The notes: a model not told the origin generated them from the sequence alone. A stretch of DNA of 64,000 nucleotides from Aphelocoma coerulescens (GCF_041296385.1 NC_091020.1:25332501-25396500), one strand, 5' to 3'. Shown: positions 48,628-61,598, counted from the first letter of the stretch. Numbers and translations are program-made.

Positions 48628-48729
48628 CAATGGACGGCTTCATGAACAGCTAAAGAAGGAACAACTGGGGTATAAACTGGGGCTCAATCCACCAGAGACT
48701 TCCTTTGCTATGGTGTGGAAGTTACTTAG
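48628..48729 (+). other. Candidate 102-bp cassette exon
   Basis: A good acceptor (ATATTTATTTTTTGCAG, AG ending at 48627) and a donor (ACTTAG/GTACAG, GT at 48730-48731) enclose exactly 102 bp. The frame is phase 2 at both ends, so inclusion would keep a reading frame. It encodes about 34 residues of soluble, protein-like composition: NGRLHEQLKKEQ, a Gly/Leu/Asn/Pro stretch, then FAMVWKLLR. The frame stays open into both flanks (120 codons, 48527-48889), but the flanking translation looks random. I do not recognise the family. Random DNA produces such intervals at a low rate, and 64 kb offers many chances. Confidence 0.22.
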
Positions 48730-51729
48730 GTACAGAGAGCCTTGTTTTATTTGTAAATTGGGAAAAATATCCTTATCCTGCCTCACAGTGGTCCTTGGTC
48801 CTAATGCTGATTTATCAGTTTTTTTAATAGACCATTTATGTGCCATCCTGATGTCTGCAACTCTAGAGCCTCGCTTGGATATAGCCTAAAACAAAGTTCC
48901 TTCAGAGATACTATGGGACCATTTGGAGGTGTTAGACATGAAGTCCTGGCCAGAGTCCAAATTTAGTGTAGTTCCAGCCTGTTTACCAGAGAATCTCCTT
49001 CTTGTGTTCAGAAGGACATGCTCTCGTCTGTTGTGTGTGCCTGCTGGGGGCTGTTAAGACAGCTGACACATCTCACCCCAGAGGAGCTGCATGCTATAAT
49101 TGGTAAATCTCTGTTTACAGTAAACCAGTGCATGGCATTTAAGTGTTTCGAGATTCCTCTGGGGAGAAAGAAACTTACATAACAGGATGAAAGAGCATTC
49201 TGTTTAGATGGGAAGAGCCTAGATATGTTCTTTCTTTGGCAGAGCTGTAATTCCATATCTAGTGCTTAATGAACAGGTGACAAGGATAAATGTTGGAAGA
49301 ATATTGTTGCTGAACAAAATGTTTCAAGCCAGCAGATGGAAACATGGATTCATTTAGTCTTTAGGAGTTCAGAAACATGAAAGAAAATTTGTGGAATGAA
49401 TCTTCTGTGTCAAGAAGTCCAGGTCTGTGCTGTCAAAGACATTAACTGTTTTACTAACTGATTAAGCTCACTTTAAAACAAGCTAGGAATCACTGCTACC
49501 AAAAAGTTGTTCGATAGTCCAACACTTGTGATTAGAAACCATTGTATAGTCCCCAGCTGAAATGTCAGTGCATGCTAATTCCTTAGGGATACTTACTGAA
49601 GGTTTATATGGAGAATGATCACATTCGTTTTCGCTTTTGTTTTTATAATCAAGGTTCCACTTTGTGGGATGGTTTTTTTTCTTCCTGATCATACTGTTAG
49701 CCCTATTTCATACCACTTATGATCTTAGTAGCTCTTTGTGACTATAGGTGACAGAACTATCTGCTTTATCCCAGAAGAGTTCTTGTAATGGTCTAACAGC
49801 TCTCTCTTACTGGAAAGAAGGCACCTCATGTATTACAAAGCTGGGTTTTTTTTCCCCCATTCCTGCATTTTGTTGGTGTCATCTGCTGAACAACTAATAC
49901 AACGTGCTCTGTCTTTTCTTTTGATTAGATCCTGCCTTAGAGCCACAATTCTTACTAGTCTTTAACAGCATGTTTTGACTGTGATCCTTCAGTGCATTCA
50001 CTATGATTCCTTCATTCTTGCCTTTGGCCAATTTCTGTCACTTTTTAAGTTTAATTTTTTAAGTGGAAAGGCAGAGTAAGACTGCTCCTTATGGGAATTT
50101 ACTAGTAAATTCCCAAGGCAATGAGAGTTTTATTTTTCAGTGAGAAAAGAAAGCAGTTTCGGTTGTGGAGAAAAAAAAAAAGCAGAACCTGTTATTCTGG
50201 TAATTGTTGAGGAAGATTGACGTTGCAGTGCAATGATATGTAGCCCCACTACGCCTTGTAGAATCAAAAAACTTCTTAAGGTATGCATGTGTTGTCAAAT
50301 TGCCTCAACACCAAACTTGAGTTTCTAGTTATGTATGACATAGTAAGAAAAATGTGGCTGGGGGAGGAACCTGGGTGCTTTTGAGTTAATATAGATCCAA
50401 GTTCACACAGCATTCTGACTGTCAGACTTCAGTGGCTGCTAGACCAAGTTCTCTGAAGGAAAACTTTTTGCCGAGTGGTTATTTATACTTCAAATTTGCC
50501 TGTGAAATTTTTAGTTGCTTCTAAAAAGCATAAACACAATGCAGCTTTTCATAAAAGCTTTTTAAGTAAGTTCTCATTATCTTATGAAAAATATGTTCTT
50601 TTAAACCTTCTGACAGGGTTGGGAGGAGTGAGCAACTTGCATACTTTTCCAAGTGTTTGCATAAATAAAAGCAGACAGGAAGAAGTGGGGGGAAAAAATG
50701 GACATGCTCAGAAAAACTTGTAAAATAATTGCCATTATTAAACATGCATATTTTAGTTTTGAATCTTCTTGATGGGAAAATCAAACTGCCTGCCAATTGT
50801 TACAAATTTGAAGCGAAAATATGCATTTTATTTAAAATTTTGAAAATACCTTTTCCCCAAACTAGCTCTAATTTTTACCACAATTTCATATAAAAAGGTG
50901 AAAATGTGGCAATCTAGCTTCTGAAAGTAACAACACAGTGTGAGTTAGCAGGAAGCATGAAGTGCAGGGAGCCCTGAGCAGCAGCTACCAGAGCCTGCTT
51001 GAGAAGATGAAAAGCCACGATAGAGCCTGAAATCTGAGTAGTCTCCCAGATGGGGCAAGGAAAATGGTGCTTGTAGAGTCTCCTGCCTTCTGTTGCTATT
51101 CCAGCTCCGTCTGGCTGTGGTTTTGTGGCAGCTGTGATGGAGATTCTTGTGGCATGGGAATCTTTGGAGCTGGAGGAGCCTGGCTGGCACAGAGGAAATT
51201 GTGTGCATTTACCCTTGACTTGATCCACAGCCAGTTTTAAGCTGTACGACAAGCAATTGTCAGCAAATCTAAGAGGAACGTTCATTAAAATCAGTAATAA
51301 TTACATAAATTATTAATTTTCCTCCTTTGGACTTCTCAGCAGACTATAATGCTGGTCCTTAACCCCAGAAGAAGGAGGGAAATTACATAAATCCTGGTCC
51401 TAGAGTCTCTGCTTTCTTTATAGATCTACCACCTCTCCAGCCTTTGGTGATGGCTGACAGCAAGCCACAGAGGTGTGTGCTTATAGCAGATGCCTGCTAA
51501 CATCTGGGAAGGGAAGGCAGCTGGAGGCTTGGTGTTACCATTTTGTATCAGAGCTATAGACTGTAATTCTCTGCCTTTGAACATGTGAGTAGGCTTACTT
51601 GGTTCTTGTTATATTTATTCCCTTTCCCTCCTTACTAGGGAGGTTATAACATCCTTCTAAGATGCAGTTTCTGAAAAGGCTATTACAGAAATAGTCCTTG
51701 TGGTGGAAAGCCAGCCCAGCATCCCCATC

Positions 51730-51746
51730 CTGCTGCTGCTGCTGCT
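51730..51746. repeat. Short (CTG)n tract
   Basis: Five CTG units plus CT. It is below the length at which trinucleotide tracts are strongly unstable and lies outside any recognised gene. Confidence 0.85.
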
Positions 51747-52164
51747 AGAATCTGCCTCCCCTGCTACCACAAGCACTGGGAGCTGCTGACTTAGACCTGA
51801 CAGATGCAAAGCTCCTCACATACCCTGCCTTTACAGAGCGTGCTCCTCAGTGTGCCTGATTGCTCTGATTGTACTCCAGGGATCACTGTCAAAGGGGTCA
51901 TCCTGAGGAGTGTGATCCTCCCACCACAATCTTGACAGTGTTGAAGTCGGGTCAGAAATCAGTGTGTAAGAGCTGAGCATTTAAGACTGGAGTTTTTTGT
52001 TTGGATAGCTGGGAAATCATCTCCCTTTCTGGTCTGAGGAAATAGTTAAACTCTTGTTCTGTGTGGTCTGGTATGAGACATATGGGCTAGTGGAAAGGAG
52101 TGTTGCTGACCCTGACCTTGGTGTTGGGGAATGCTATGGAGCAGTGACATCACACATGAGGCAA

Positions 52165-52695
52165 CCAGGGGATCAGCCCCAGCCAGCATGGGGTTGGGAA
52201 ATGCAGGTCCTGCTTGACCAACCTGTTCTCCTGTTATAAGGTGACCTGCCTAGTGAATGATGGAAAGGCTGTGGATGTGTCTGCCTGCACTTTAGTAAAG
52301 CATTTGGCACTGTCTCCCACAGCATTCTCCTGGAGAAACTGTCTGCAGCTGGATGGGATGGGAATACTGGGTAAAACACTGGCTGTGTGGCTGGGCCCAG
52401 GGGGTGATGGTGAGTGCTGCTGCACCCAGTGGGCAGCCAGGCACTACTGGTGCTCTCCAGAGCTCAGTACTGGGGCCAGTCCCATTTAATATCCTTTTCA
52501 ATGATCTGATTGAGGGGATTGAGTGCACTCTTACGAGTTTACAGACAACACAAAGTTGGGCAGGAGTGTTGATCTGCTGGGGAGTAGGAAGGCAGAGGGA
52601 TCTGGACATGCTGGATTGAAATGCCAGTTGTATCAGGTTCAGTAAGGTGAACTGCCAGGTCCTGCACTTCAGTCACAACAACCCTGCATGATTCT
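52165..52695 (+). mobile_element. CR1 LINE, dead reverse-transcriptase fragment
   Basis: About 530 bp of CR1 ORF2 in plus orientation. It shows the CR1 landmarks AGGTCCTGCTTGACCAACCT, GGAAAGGCTGTGGATGT, CACAGCATTCTCCTGGAGAA, GGGGCCAGTCCCATTTAATA and GGTCCTGCACTTCAGTCACA. The encoded reverse transcriptase is broken. Motif A has lost its catalytic Asp (the CTGGAC of the consensus is CTGCAC, Leu-His), FDTVSH has become FGTVSH, and the FADD box reads FTDN at about 52538-52549. Single-base losses shift the frame before motif A and just before the FTDN box. Both ends are truncated and the 3' tail is absent. It is an old, immobile fragment. Confidence 0.93.
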
Positions 52696-55600
52696 GTGAA
52701 GACTGTGATGTATAATGCTTATTCTTAACTTGATGTGCTGGTTCATGTACTATGCTAATATGGAGCTCTTTAGGCATGGATGCAGGAGACAGGCTGTCAG
52801 GTAGTTTGCACTGTGTCTGATACCTGCTGCTCCTTCTGTGCACAATATAAAATCTGCATTTGCTCTCTAGCTCTTTTAAGACAGTGCTGGTTTGATGGCT
52901 ACAAATTATTCATTTCTCTTCCTACTCTTTGTACGGTCTGCTTAGTATGAAAACAATTTTTGGCAGTGACAGTCTCTGCATCACATCCAATATCACAGAG
53001 TCCCAGGTGTGATGTGATCTTTAAGTGCATTTTCAGTACCTTGGCAAGGAGTTCTTGCCAGAGTACTAAACCAAATCCTGTTGATGTGGATGCTTTTGTA
53101 TTACAATGAAGTTCTCCCTCTTCTTCTCTCTCAACTTGGTTTCCTATTTCCCAAACCCAGTGCTGACATCAGGTACATGTATCTCGTCACATGGACAATG
53201 GCTCCTTCTCTAAGCTGAACTATTCCTGTCTCAAAAGAATGGAGAATTTTGTGACTTACCCTAGGGCACTGCGGTGTAGCTGGCAGCAATGAAAAAAGCT
53301 ACAGCAGGGAATGAAGGAAGGTCTTTTCTAGATGATTTTAAGTTCAGGATGTACTCACAATTGAGCTTTTGTTTGCTGTTGTTCTTTTTAAATAACTAAA
53401 AATTCAGGGAGTGTATTGGGGGAAGCCACTTCGGTATGTTGGGTGCTCATCTGTCCCGGAGGATGTGGTGTGAACAGGGTGGACAGTTTCCTTCTCTGTG
53501 CAGAACAGAGCAAGGATTGTCTGAGTATGAGAAAGGCAAAGCAGTGATCCTTCAGACCACGGCCTTGTTACTCTGTGCTTTTATGTTTGAAATCAGGAGA
53601 TTCTTTAGCTCAGCAATTTGTACTGTGCTGTAAGACAAAATGAATGAAAAGTGCAGTCTAGGGAAAAGACTGAGGCTTTCTTGGGTTTGCACTGAGGTTG
53701 CCCCCTTGATATCTTTGGGTTTTGGTTTTTTTTTTCTGAGATTTGCCATTTCTGTCAAAATATGTAGGGAGGTTTGTTTTTGAACTTGGAAGAGACCCGG
53801 ATTTGAAGGAATACATACCATCATTCCTAATGTATATATACATTATGTATAATACAAAGCTGAATTTTTCACCTTTTAGCAGCATGTATGGTTTGATTCT
53901 TACCACTGTGACACTATTCTTCCACTTCAGAATGATGCAGAGCTTTGGTGGAGGAGGGAATGGGTTTTCCTATGATGTTGCTGATACCAACCTTTTCTTG
54001 GGGGTGAAATAGTGAGCAGAAGTCCTTGGTAGTAGCTCAATCTCATTTGTCAGATTCCAAACTCCAGTGATGTCAATGAAAGGAGACACGGAACTAGATA
54101 ATACCCCCAATTATCTTGTGTATGTGCCTGTATTCATCAGTCCAGTGAGCAATCTCTCTCACTCACACCTGAGGGTTATACTGCACTGCTGCTGTGGTGA
54201 GGTCCCACATCTCCACAAGCTGTCCACCTCTGCAGCATCTCTCCTCAGGTTTGTGTTGTTGAGGTGTGCTCCTGCCTGGTAGCTCTGCCTCAGGCCCTTC
54301 TTGTACTCAGTTCAAATGAGACAAGAAAGGACAGTGGAATTATTCCAGCCTCTTCCTGACTCTGCAGGGTTTTTTTAAAGATGTACTGTTTTACTTTTTT
54401 CTTCTAGAGGACTCCATGCACATTTTTCCTGTTTGCAGGGGTTTGGATTTGCTAAGCCAGTTCCCTTGCTGGTGGGTACACCTTTTCCTGTTTGAAACAC
54501 AAGCTGCAGGATACATATTCTATTTGTTTCATCACCTTTGTAAACCTCATTTCAGGAAGATGAGCTGTGGAGCTGGTGCTGGATGAGGAGTAAATGTGAT
54601 GAATGGCATTTCCTACCCTCATGTTCAGGCAAACATTCAGGTTTGTTTCATTTGCATGGAAGTAGAAGGGTATGAGCAGCAACTTGAGTGCTGCTTTCTC
54701 TTCATTATTCACCTACTTAAGTCTCTATTTTGCTGTGTTTGCCTTTCCTGTAATCACATATGTTCTTCTTACCTCCACACACTTTGGATGTGCCTTGATA
54801 GATTCAGCTCCTAGTGTAAATTTTGAGTAACTGCTTTGAGTTTAGTGGAGCTGTTACTTAGCTACAGCTCTCTCACAGGCCATGGAATTAGGGCAATATA
54901 AGCCAGAAATTAATCAGGAACCATGTTATGGTAGCTCTTGACCTCCCAGGGACAGATGCTGGACCTATTGCCTTTCCTGTGTTATTGGCTTAAAGTTGCT
55001 CTATTTCACCCTTCCAGACTACCGAGATCAGAGCCTGACTCTGCTGCCTCTTGCCCAGGGCTGTTCCAATGCCACAGGAGGGTAAAAGGAGGAAAGAGAG
55101 GCACACCCTGGAAGAACACTGCAAGTCTTCCTAGCATAAACTTTGAGTTTTTACGCATCTTTCTTACGTGACTTTTAAATTTGCCACAGCCAGTCACATT
55201 AAAGGTGAGGCCATGCCCTGCATATTACACACGTGAGTTCCGAAGTGAGAGATCTTTCTGGGGAGCTTCCAGCAACAGCAAACACAGAGCAACTAGAGGC
55301 AAATGAATGGATGAATGTTTTATTGTTGGGCTGTGTAATGCTGTTACTGTGGCACGGGACAGGAGTATTAGATGTTGTGCTGGTCACTAATTCATGTGTG
55401 AAGCCTCAAGCATTGATCAGTGTGGATTAAATGCATGCTGGAGATGTTTTCTGTGCTGTGCCACTTCAAATTCTCTCTCATGATTCAACACATTCAGAGC
55501 AAATAATTTTCTGTTTCCCATTTGCCAGTGAATGCATGCCATTTAGTTTGTAATTGGAACACAGTATGCTGCGTGTGTCTCTGCTAAATCATGAAAAGTG

Positions 55601-56537
55601 GTCCATTTTCTAAATTGCACAAGTATTTGTCACCTTTGTTTTAAAATGAGAGCCATAAATTTTATGGGGCATGTGAATATATATATTCATTTTCCCACAC
55701 AGGTAAGTCATACTGTGATCTGACATGGGCTTTATGATCCTGCTCAGGTTATGTTCTGTACTAAATTTTGTCTTTTGCTTCTATATTTAGAATGGAGCTT
55801 TGAATTTTTTTTAAGGAAACAAAAATATGGAAAAAGGAGGCATATCAAAAGGGCTGTGCTTCTACATGTTTTTCATAAGCCAGGAGGTGCAATGAGCTGT
55901 GCCAATTTGGCATGCTGGAGGTGCTTGACAGTCCATTGCATATTAAATATGGTACATTTAAAAACTTTGATTTTACACAACTGCGGATCCATTTGATTAA
56001 TATGTTTTCTAGGGAGTTTTTAAATACTTGTATTGGCTGAGCAAAGTCCACTAATGCTTGATGGGGCATGACAGTGGCCTCAGCCTAGCTGTGATGTGGA
56101 ATGTCAGCTGACAGGGGAGACAGAAAGGGCTATGTTCCTAATCTTATGGGGGATGAAATGCAAATGAATTAATGGAACAGAATTCCTTCACATTTCTGGA
56201 AATACAGTATTTTTTTTCAGGTCAGCAAACATTATGAAAACCTTACCATCTCTGCCTCCGAAGACACATGTGCCCTTCAAAAAGTGAGAATGAAACTTCT
56301 CTAATTTTTTCCTTTACTGATACTACAGTTTTTCTGTGAATATGTGGGATGTTCTTGGGTTTTTTTGGTGGAGAGGCTGAGGGAGGGAAATGGGGGCAAT
56401 TTGCAAACAACGTGACTTAACATGATAGGCGTTAATTAGAGTTCCTGTGCCAAGCCAGCATTAGTCAATAAAAGCACTGCTGCTCTTTCTAAGAGAATAA
56501 ACATCTTTGTGCTCTTCAGCTGTCTCTGTATTTTGGT

Positions 56538-56552
56538 GGGGGGGGGGGGGGG
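56538..56552. repeat. G15 homopolymer tract
   Basis: This is an uninterrupted run of 15 G, preceded by TTTTGGTG and followed by AGAAAAAAGG. Runs this long can form intramolecular four-stranded G structures and are prone to length error in sequencing, so the exact number is uncertain. Confidence 0.85.
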
Positions 56553-59500
56553 AGAAAAAAGGCTCAAAGAAATGGTGTAGGATTCCTATCTGCTGATTAT
56601 TTGTAATATACATGGCATCCGTGGTGCAAAGAGGATGGCAAAGTGCAGTGCAGAGAAAAGTACCGATACAGAGTTGGAGTGGGGTTATCTGATATGCCTA
56701 CAAGAGCTTTTGGTAAAATTTTTTTCACAGTTGCTCAAAGAAATTGAATTTAGGCCACTGCTAAGAACTGTTGAAAACTCCAGTTTGGGCTAAGATCCTT
56801 TTTCTGAGGTTAAGTTAACAGGAGCTTTGTGAAATTGTGATGCAGGATTGAAACCAATGAGGAAAGAGGAAATAAGAGGAAATCTGGAAATGCTCAGAGT
56901 AGTTAATGGGTGCAGTGTGGTTGGGAGAGTGGCTGTAAAGGGACGAACCTCTCTTTTCAGTGCATTGGTCTGAGGGGTGTGAAACTGAGGGGTGGGCTGA
57001 TTTGCAGGAACAATGGGAACATTGGCTGGAGTAAGTACAAGGACTCCAGACAGATTGACCCTGGGCTTAATTAACTTTTGTTCTCAAGGACTGAGCACAT
57101 AGGTAGTGGGATCTTATCCTCAAGTGGCATTGTTGGTCTATTTAAAACATGACTCTGTGCTTACTGCTCTGGGTTTCACTGGTATTACCTCAATATTGTT
57201 ATTTATCAGTAAGAAACAAACTTGACCAGAGGTATGGATACAATATGCACTCCAACACTGACCACTTTTAGATCAGGATTGTATCATATGAAAGCTAGGT
57301 TTACTTTACACTTTAATAAAATATTGTCAGCATCTTGCTCTGCCCACACCAGTACATTTTCTAAGATTCAGAGACAATTTCTGTCCTGTTCTATCTCTTC
57401 TTGTCATCAATAACCAGATTTTCACAAGGGAGAGTCACTCAGCAGGTCTTATTTTCACACAGACCAGTTTCCTGTTCATTGCTTAGGGTGTCATAGGGTG
57501 ATTGTAATTTGTGTCCATACTAAGGAGGCTTTACAGGGGATTTAAGCTGATTTAGCATAGACAGGTCCAGACAAAACAATGATTTGGCTTCCATTTTTGC
57601 AATTACACAATATGAGAAGGATTTTCTGAGCCAGGTGCCCAAGGAGTGGTGAAACCTACTCCCCTCCCTTATAAATTGAGGAGTTGCCTCAGAGCACACG
57701 GGTCTTATTAGATCTGGAAATTCAATGCCTTGATCTATCATAAATGTTTTAAGATTAATATGGAGGAGGCTAGCTTTCTTTTAGTACATCACAATTTGAT
57801 TTTAGCCTAGATATTATTTCCCAATGGAGGAAGAGTTGTTTACTTTGGAAATATCACAAGTGGTAGAATAATGAGAATTGAGCAATCATTTTTTGATGCT
57901 TACACAGAGACATCACCAAGATGCAGGGATACTTACAAAATGCAATGTTCAGGTAGAGTGACCTAGAGAAGTTGTTTGATTAAACCTCAGTAACTAAAGG
58001 AAGGTGAGTGCATCCCTAGCAGTTACTATGAGTGCGTAATGAAGGACGAAGCCTAAATTTTGTCTTTGAAATGTATTGTATGATTCAGAGATACTAGAGT
58101 GTATAAATGATACCTCCTTTGTTAACTTAAAAACTATATCTTCTTGATTCAATTCCGTGTGTTTCCAGTGCTAATTAAAAGCCCATCCTTTAACTCCTGG
58201 AGAGTTTCTTTGAAATGGTACAGCTTAGAATAGGCTGTGGTTCTGAATTTCTTTCATTCTCATTTGTTTATATTGACAACCAGTATAAATGTGACAGCAA
58301 AAAGTAAATTTGTTCTCCCTTTAATAGGACCACTCATGCAAGGGCTCTGGGATTAGATTTAAATTGGCACTTTTTAAACCTTTGATACAGTTACAGACTC
58401 AGTGAGCCATGCTCACCTTTCCTGCAGCTAGACCTAGCTGGAAATTAGTTTCCTCCCTTGTCAAAATATTTTCTAATAAACATTTAGCCTTTCTGCTAAA
58501 AAACAGTGCAAAACACTCAACAGCTAATATAGTTTAGCTGAAAATACACCGCTTTATTTCCTCTTCTAGAGAAAGAAAACAGACAAAAAATAGGTAGGAC
58601 ATAGTAGACAGCATCTGGGAATGCTGTTTAAAAGAAAATCTTGGGGAGGGGAAAGAAGAGGAAAAAAAGCACCAAATGAACAGTTTCATGCTTTTGATCA
58701 CCAGTAAAGACATACCTCCTCTTTGCACCTCCTTCTTCACCCTGCTCAGGTTCCCTTGCATTATCTCTTCCCTGTAAGAAAGAAAACAATTAAAGTCAGG
58801 TGGCAGATACATCCCTGCTGTTGTGACTGTGAGAGAACTGCTCTTCCCTTGTGACTCTTGTGGTGACAATCAAATGGGGAAGCCAGGGCAGGTGCCCTGA
58901 GCATTCTACAAGGAACTGGAGTGCATTTGCATCTGCTGGGTTTATCAAGGGTTTGCATGTCTGAATGTGTTGTCTCTGGAAGATATAAGTGAACTTCTCT
59001 GTGTGAACAAGGGTGAGCAGGGGCTGGAAGTGGGTTTGTGTGGTAGAGAACTGTGTAGTCATGAAATGGCTTGATTTTCACTCTGTATCCTGGATGTTTG
59101 AGTCTTCAATGTGTCTAGGTTAGGACTGGAGCTTGTATTTAAATAGCAGTGCTCAGATATTTAAAAAAGGTGCTTCCAGTATGAGACCCTTTTGTTAGTG
59201 AGACTGTTGTAACAATTTAAGCTTTAATATTGCTTCTCTTGGGAGATATTGGCAAGGAATTGCTGATTACACTTTTGCTGAGTACACCTTTAAAATCATT
59301 GTTATGCAAACCAGCATAAATGCTACTCCTGCAGGCAGCTATGTCCTTCAGCCTCAGCAAGAATAGATCAATGCACCATGCAAAATGAGGAGGATTGTGG
59401 AAAGCCAATATGCAGGTCTGGGACAGAATAAGACTTCTGAGGCAGTAGAATTGGGAAAGGGAGCATACAAATAAGGAGAAACTCCCTTTGGAGGTAAAGT

Positions 59501-60084
59501 GCAGTCCCTGTCAAAAATAAGCAAGTTTCAGACCTCTGCTCAGAGCAGTGAGTGAAATGAATTGAAGGTGCAGAAAACCTGACCAGAAGGCAGAGCAGCA
59601 TCAAGATTTCTGGGCTCTTCAGCTAATTTTGCCATTGATACTATCATAGTTGCCCAGCTGAGCCTGTCCTGACTTTACATCCTTTAAGTAATTTTAAAAA
59701 ATCGATATATAACCTGCATTTTCCTTCAAGACTTACACAGTTTGCAAAGCCCTCTGGGATCTGCTGGAAGAAGGGGACAAGCATGTCATACACATTCTGT
59801 TGGTTCCTCTCATGGCAGGGTATACTCAGAGCAGATGGGGTTGCCAGCTCCCTGGTTCATTGTGGAGGTATTGGTTCAGTAATGAATGAGGCAGAGGAAC
59901 AGACTGAGAATTCTGCACTCCGAAACCCCACTGAGCCTGCTCAGATGGTAATGTGGAATGTCTGTTCTCTTCAGGGATGTAAAGTACACCATCTCAATGC
60001 AGAAAACCAGGCCTTTTAGAAAACTGTGCCTCTAGATACAAAGAAAATGGAGAAATGAAAAGTTAAATGAAGCCAGTTTGGTTG

Positions 60085-60097
60085 TTTTTTTTTTTTT
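60085..60097. repeat. T13 homopolymer tract
   Basis: This is a run of 13 T followed by CTCCCTC. A simple pyrimidine tract, no other context. Confidence 0.85.
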
Positions 60098-60989
60098 CTC
60101 CCTCAAATGGAGAGTGATCTCTCCTTGCAAATGATGAGAAGCCTGAAAGATGATGCACCAGCTGGGTACTTTTGTATGGATTTAACTGGAAAGAGGACAA
60201 CTAGCAGCAGCCACTGCAGCCCAGCAAGAAGGTTGCAAATAATCACATCCCTGCATCAATTATGAGCAGTAGAAATTAGGGAAATAAGGAAGAAGATAAA
60301 AGTCAATAATCTTCCTTACATCTATCAAAGCTCTTTTGGACATGTGATTTCTTCTGGGCTCTTCTAATGCATCCAGGTTTATTCTTGGTGCTGCAGCTGT
60401 TACAGATCACTATTGCTCTGGTGTGCAAAGAATGCCTAAGTCAGGTTTCATAATGTGAGGACTGCAAAGAAATACAGTAAATCATCACATCCTCCAAAAC
60501 CTCATTTGAAAAGGGTAGAACAAAACTATCCTTCTCTCCAGAATTTACCTGACACTGCTGATGTTAGAAGGAAAACCTAGAGTAGGCCACACTGTCAATG
60601 CCTACTCCATTCTTTATAGAAAATGTGCTGAAATAAAATGATGTGCTCTTTTTGGCCATAGTCTGGCAAATGAGCAAACACTTGGTATCTGCTCACAGTT
60701 GTTTGACTTCGAGGCAATTCAATCAAAATCTTCATTTAATTATGTCAACTGCCTCCAGGGCTCCCTGACCTCATGTGTGTGATGTGGAAACAGGTGATGA
60801 TAGATGCTGAGGGCTATGGCTGTAGATTCTCCCTTTAGTGAATTCATTTTAGGTGCCTGTAAGAATTTATTTTGGATTCTCATGTACTGCTTCATTTTTA
60901 ACGAGGATTGTGAACCTGGGTTAAAGCAGCAGTTTCAAATATTTTTCTTTTGGTGCTGAAAAACTGGACACTAAGATGGTAATGTGTTC

Positions 60990-61598
60990 TTGCAGCCCAG
61001 AAAGCCAACCTGCATAAAAAGGAACACGGCCAGCAGGCTGAGGGAGGTGATTCTGCCTGTTTATTTCTGCTTTCTGAGACCCCTCCTGGAACAGTGTCCA
61101 GCCCTGGAGCACTCAGCCCAGGAAAGGCATGGCCCTGTTGGAGCAAGTCCAGAGAAGGGCCACAAAAGTGATCAGAGGGCTGGAGCACCTCTCCTATAAG
61201 GAAAGGCTGGAAGAGTTGGGGTTGTTCATCCTGGAGAAGAGAAGGCTTCAGGAAGGCCTTATTGCAGCCTTTCAGTATATAAAGGAGATTTATAGGACAG
61301 GAGAGACTCGTTACCAAAACCTGTAATGAGAGGACAAAGTGCATCTGTTTTAAACTGAAAGAGGATATTTTGTATTGAGCATAAAGAATAATTTTTTATG
61401 AGGAAAGTGATGAGACACTAGCAAGGTTCCCCAGGGGAGTTGTGCATGCCTCATAATTGGAAGTGTTCCAGGCCAGGTTGGATGGAACTCTGAGCAACCT
61501 GGTCTAATGAAAAGTGTCCCTGCCCATGGCAGGCAGGTTGGAATTAGATGACCTTCAAAGGTCTCTTTCCATCCAAACCATTTCATGATTCTATGAAA
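60990..61598 (+). mobile_element. CR1 LINE, 3' end, best preserved copy
   Basis: About 610 bp of CR1 in plus orientation, from GCAGCCCAGAAAGCCAACC to the terminal TTTCATGATTCTATGAAATA, the hallmark CR1 end. A 65-codon stretch at 61129-61326 still reads the ORF2 C-terminal sequence in frame (ALLEQVQRRATKVIRGLEHL, then SYKERLEELGLF and LEKRRLQEGLIAAFQY). It is stopped by TAA at 61324. After that come the AGGACAAAGTG and GTTCCAGGCCAGGTTGGATG parts of the 3' region. The copy is 5'-truncated and lacks the reverse-transcriptase and endonuclease domains, so it is immobile. It forms an inverted pair with the copy at 42209-42445. Confidence 0.95.

Larger units (their letters stand above)
48186..52164. 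other. Unique non-coding stretch
   Basis: Apart from the exon candidate at 48628-48729 and the small CTG tract at 51730, I see no gene or mobile element. AT-rich segments dominate at 49.9-50.9 kb. Confidence 0.5.
52696..60989. other. Long unique non-coding stretch
   Basis: No gene or clear mobile element is recognised. A palindromic TATATA patch lies at 53828-53850, and the G15 tract at 56538. The blocks at 55190-55700 and 56395-56525 are AT-rich with clustered homeodomain-like words and look like possible conserved non-coding DNA. Frames do not exceed about 111 codons. Confidence 0.5.

Noticed and set aside
51730..51746. Expansion-type CTG repeat
   Set aside because: Only about five units, outside any recognised gene.
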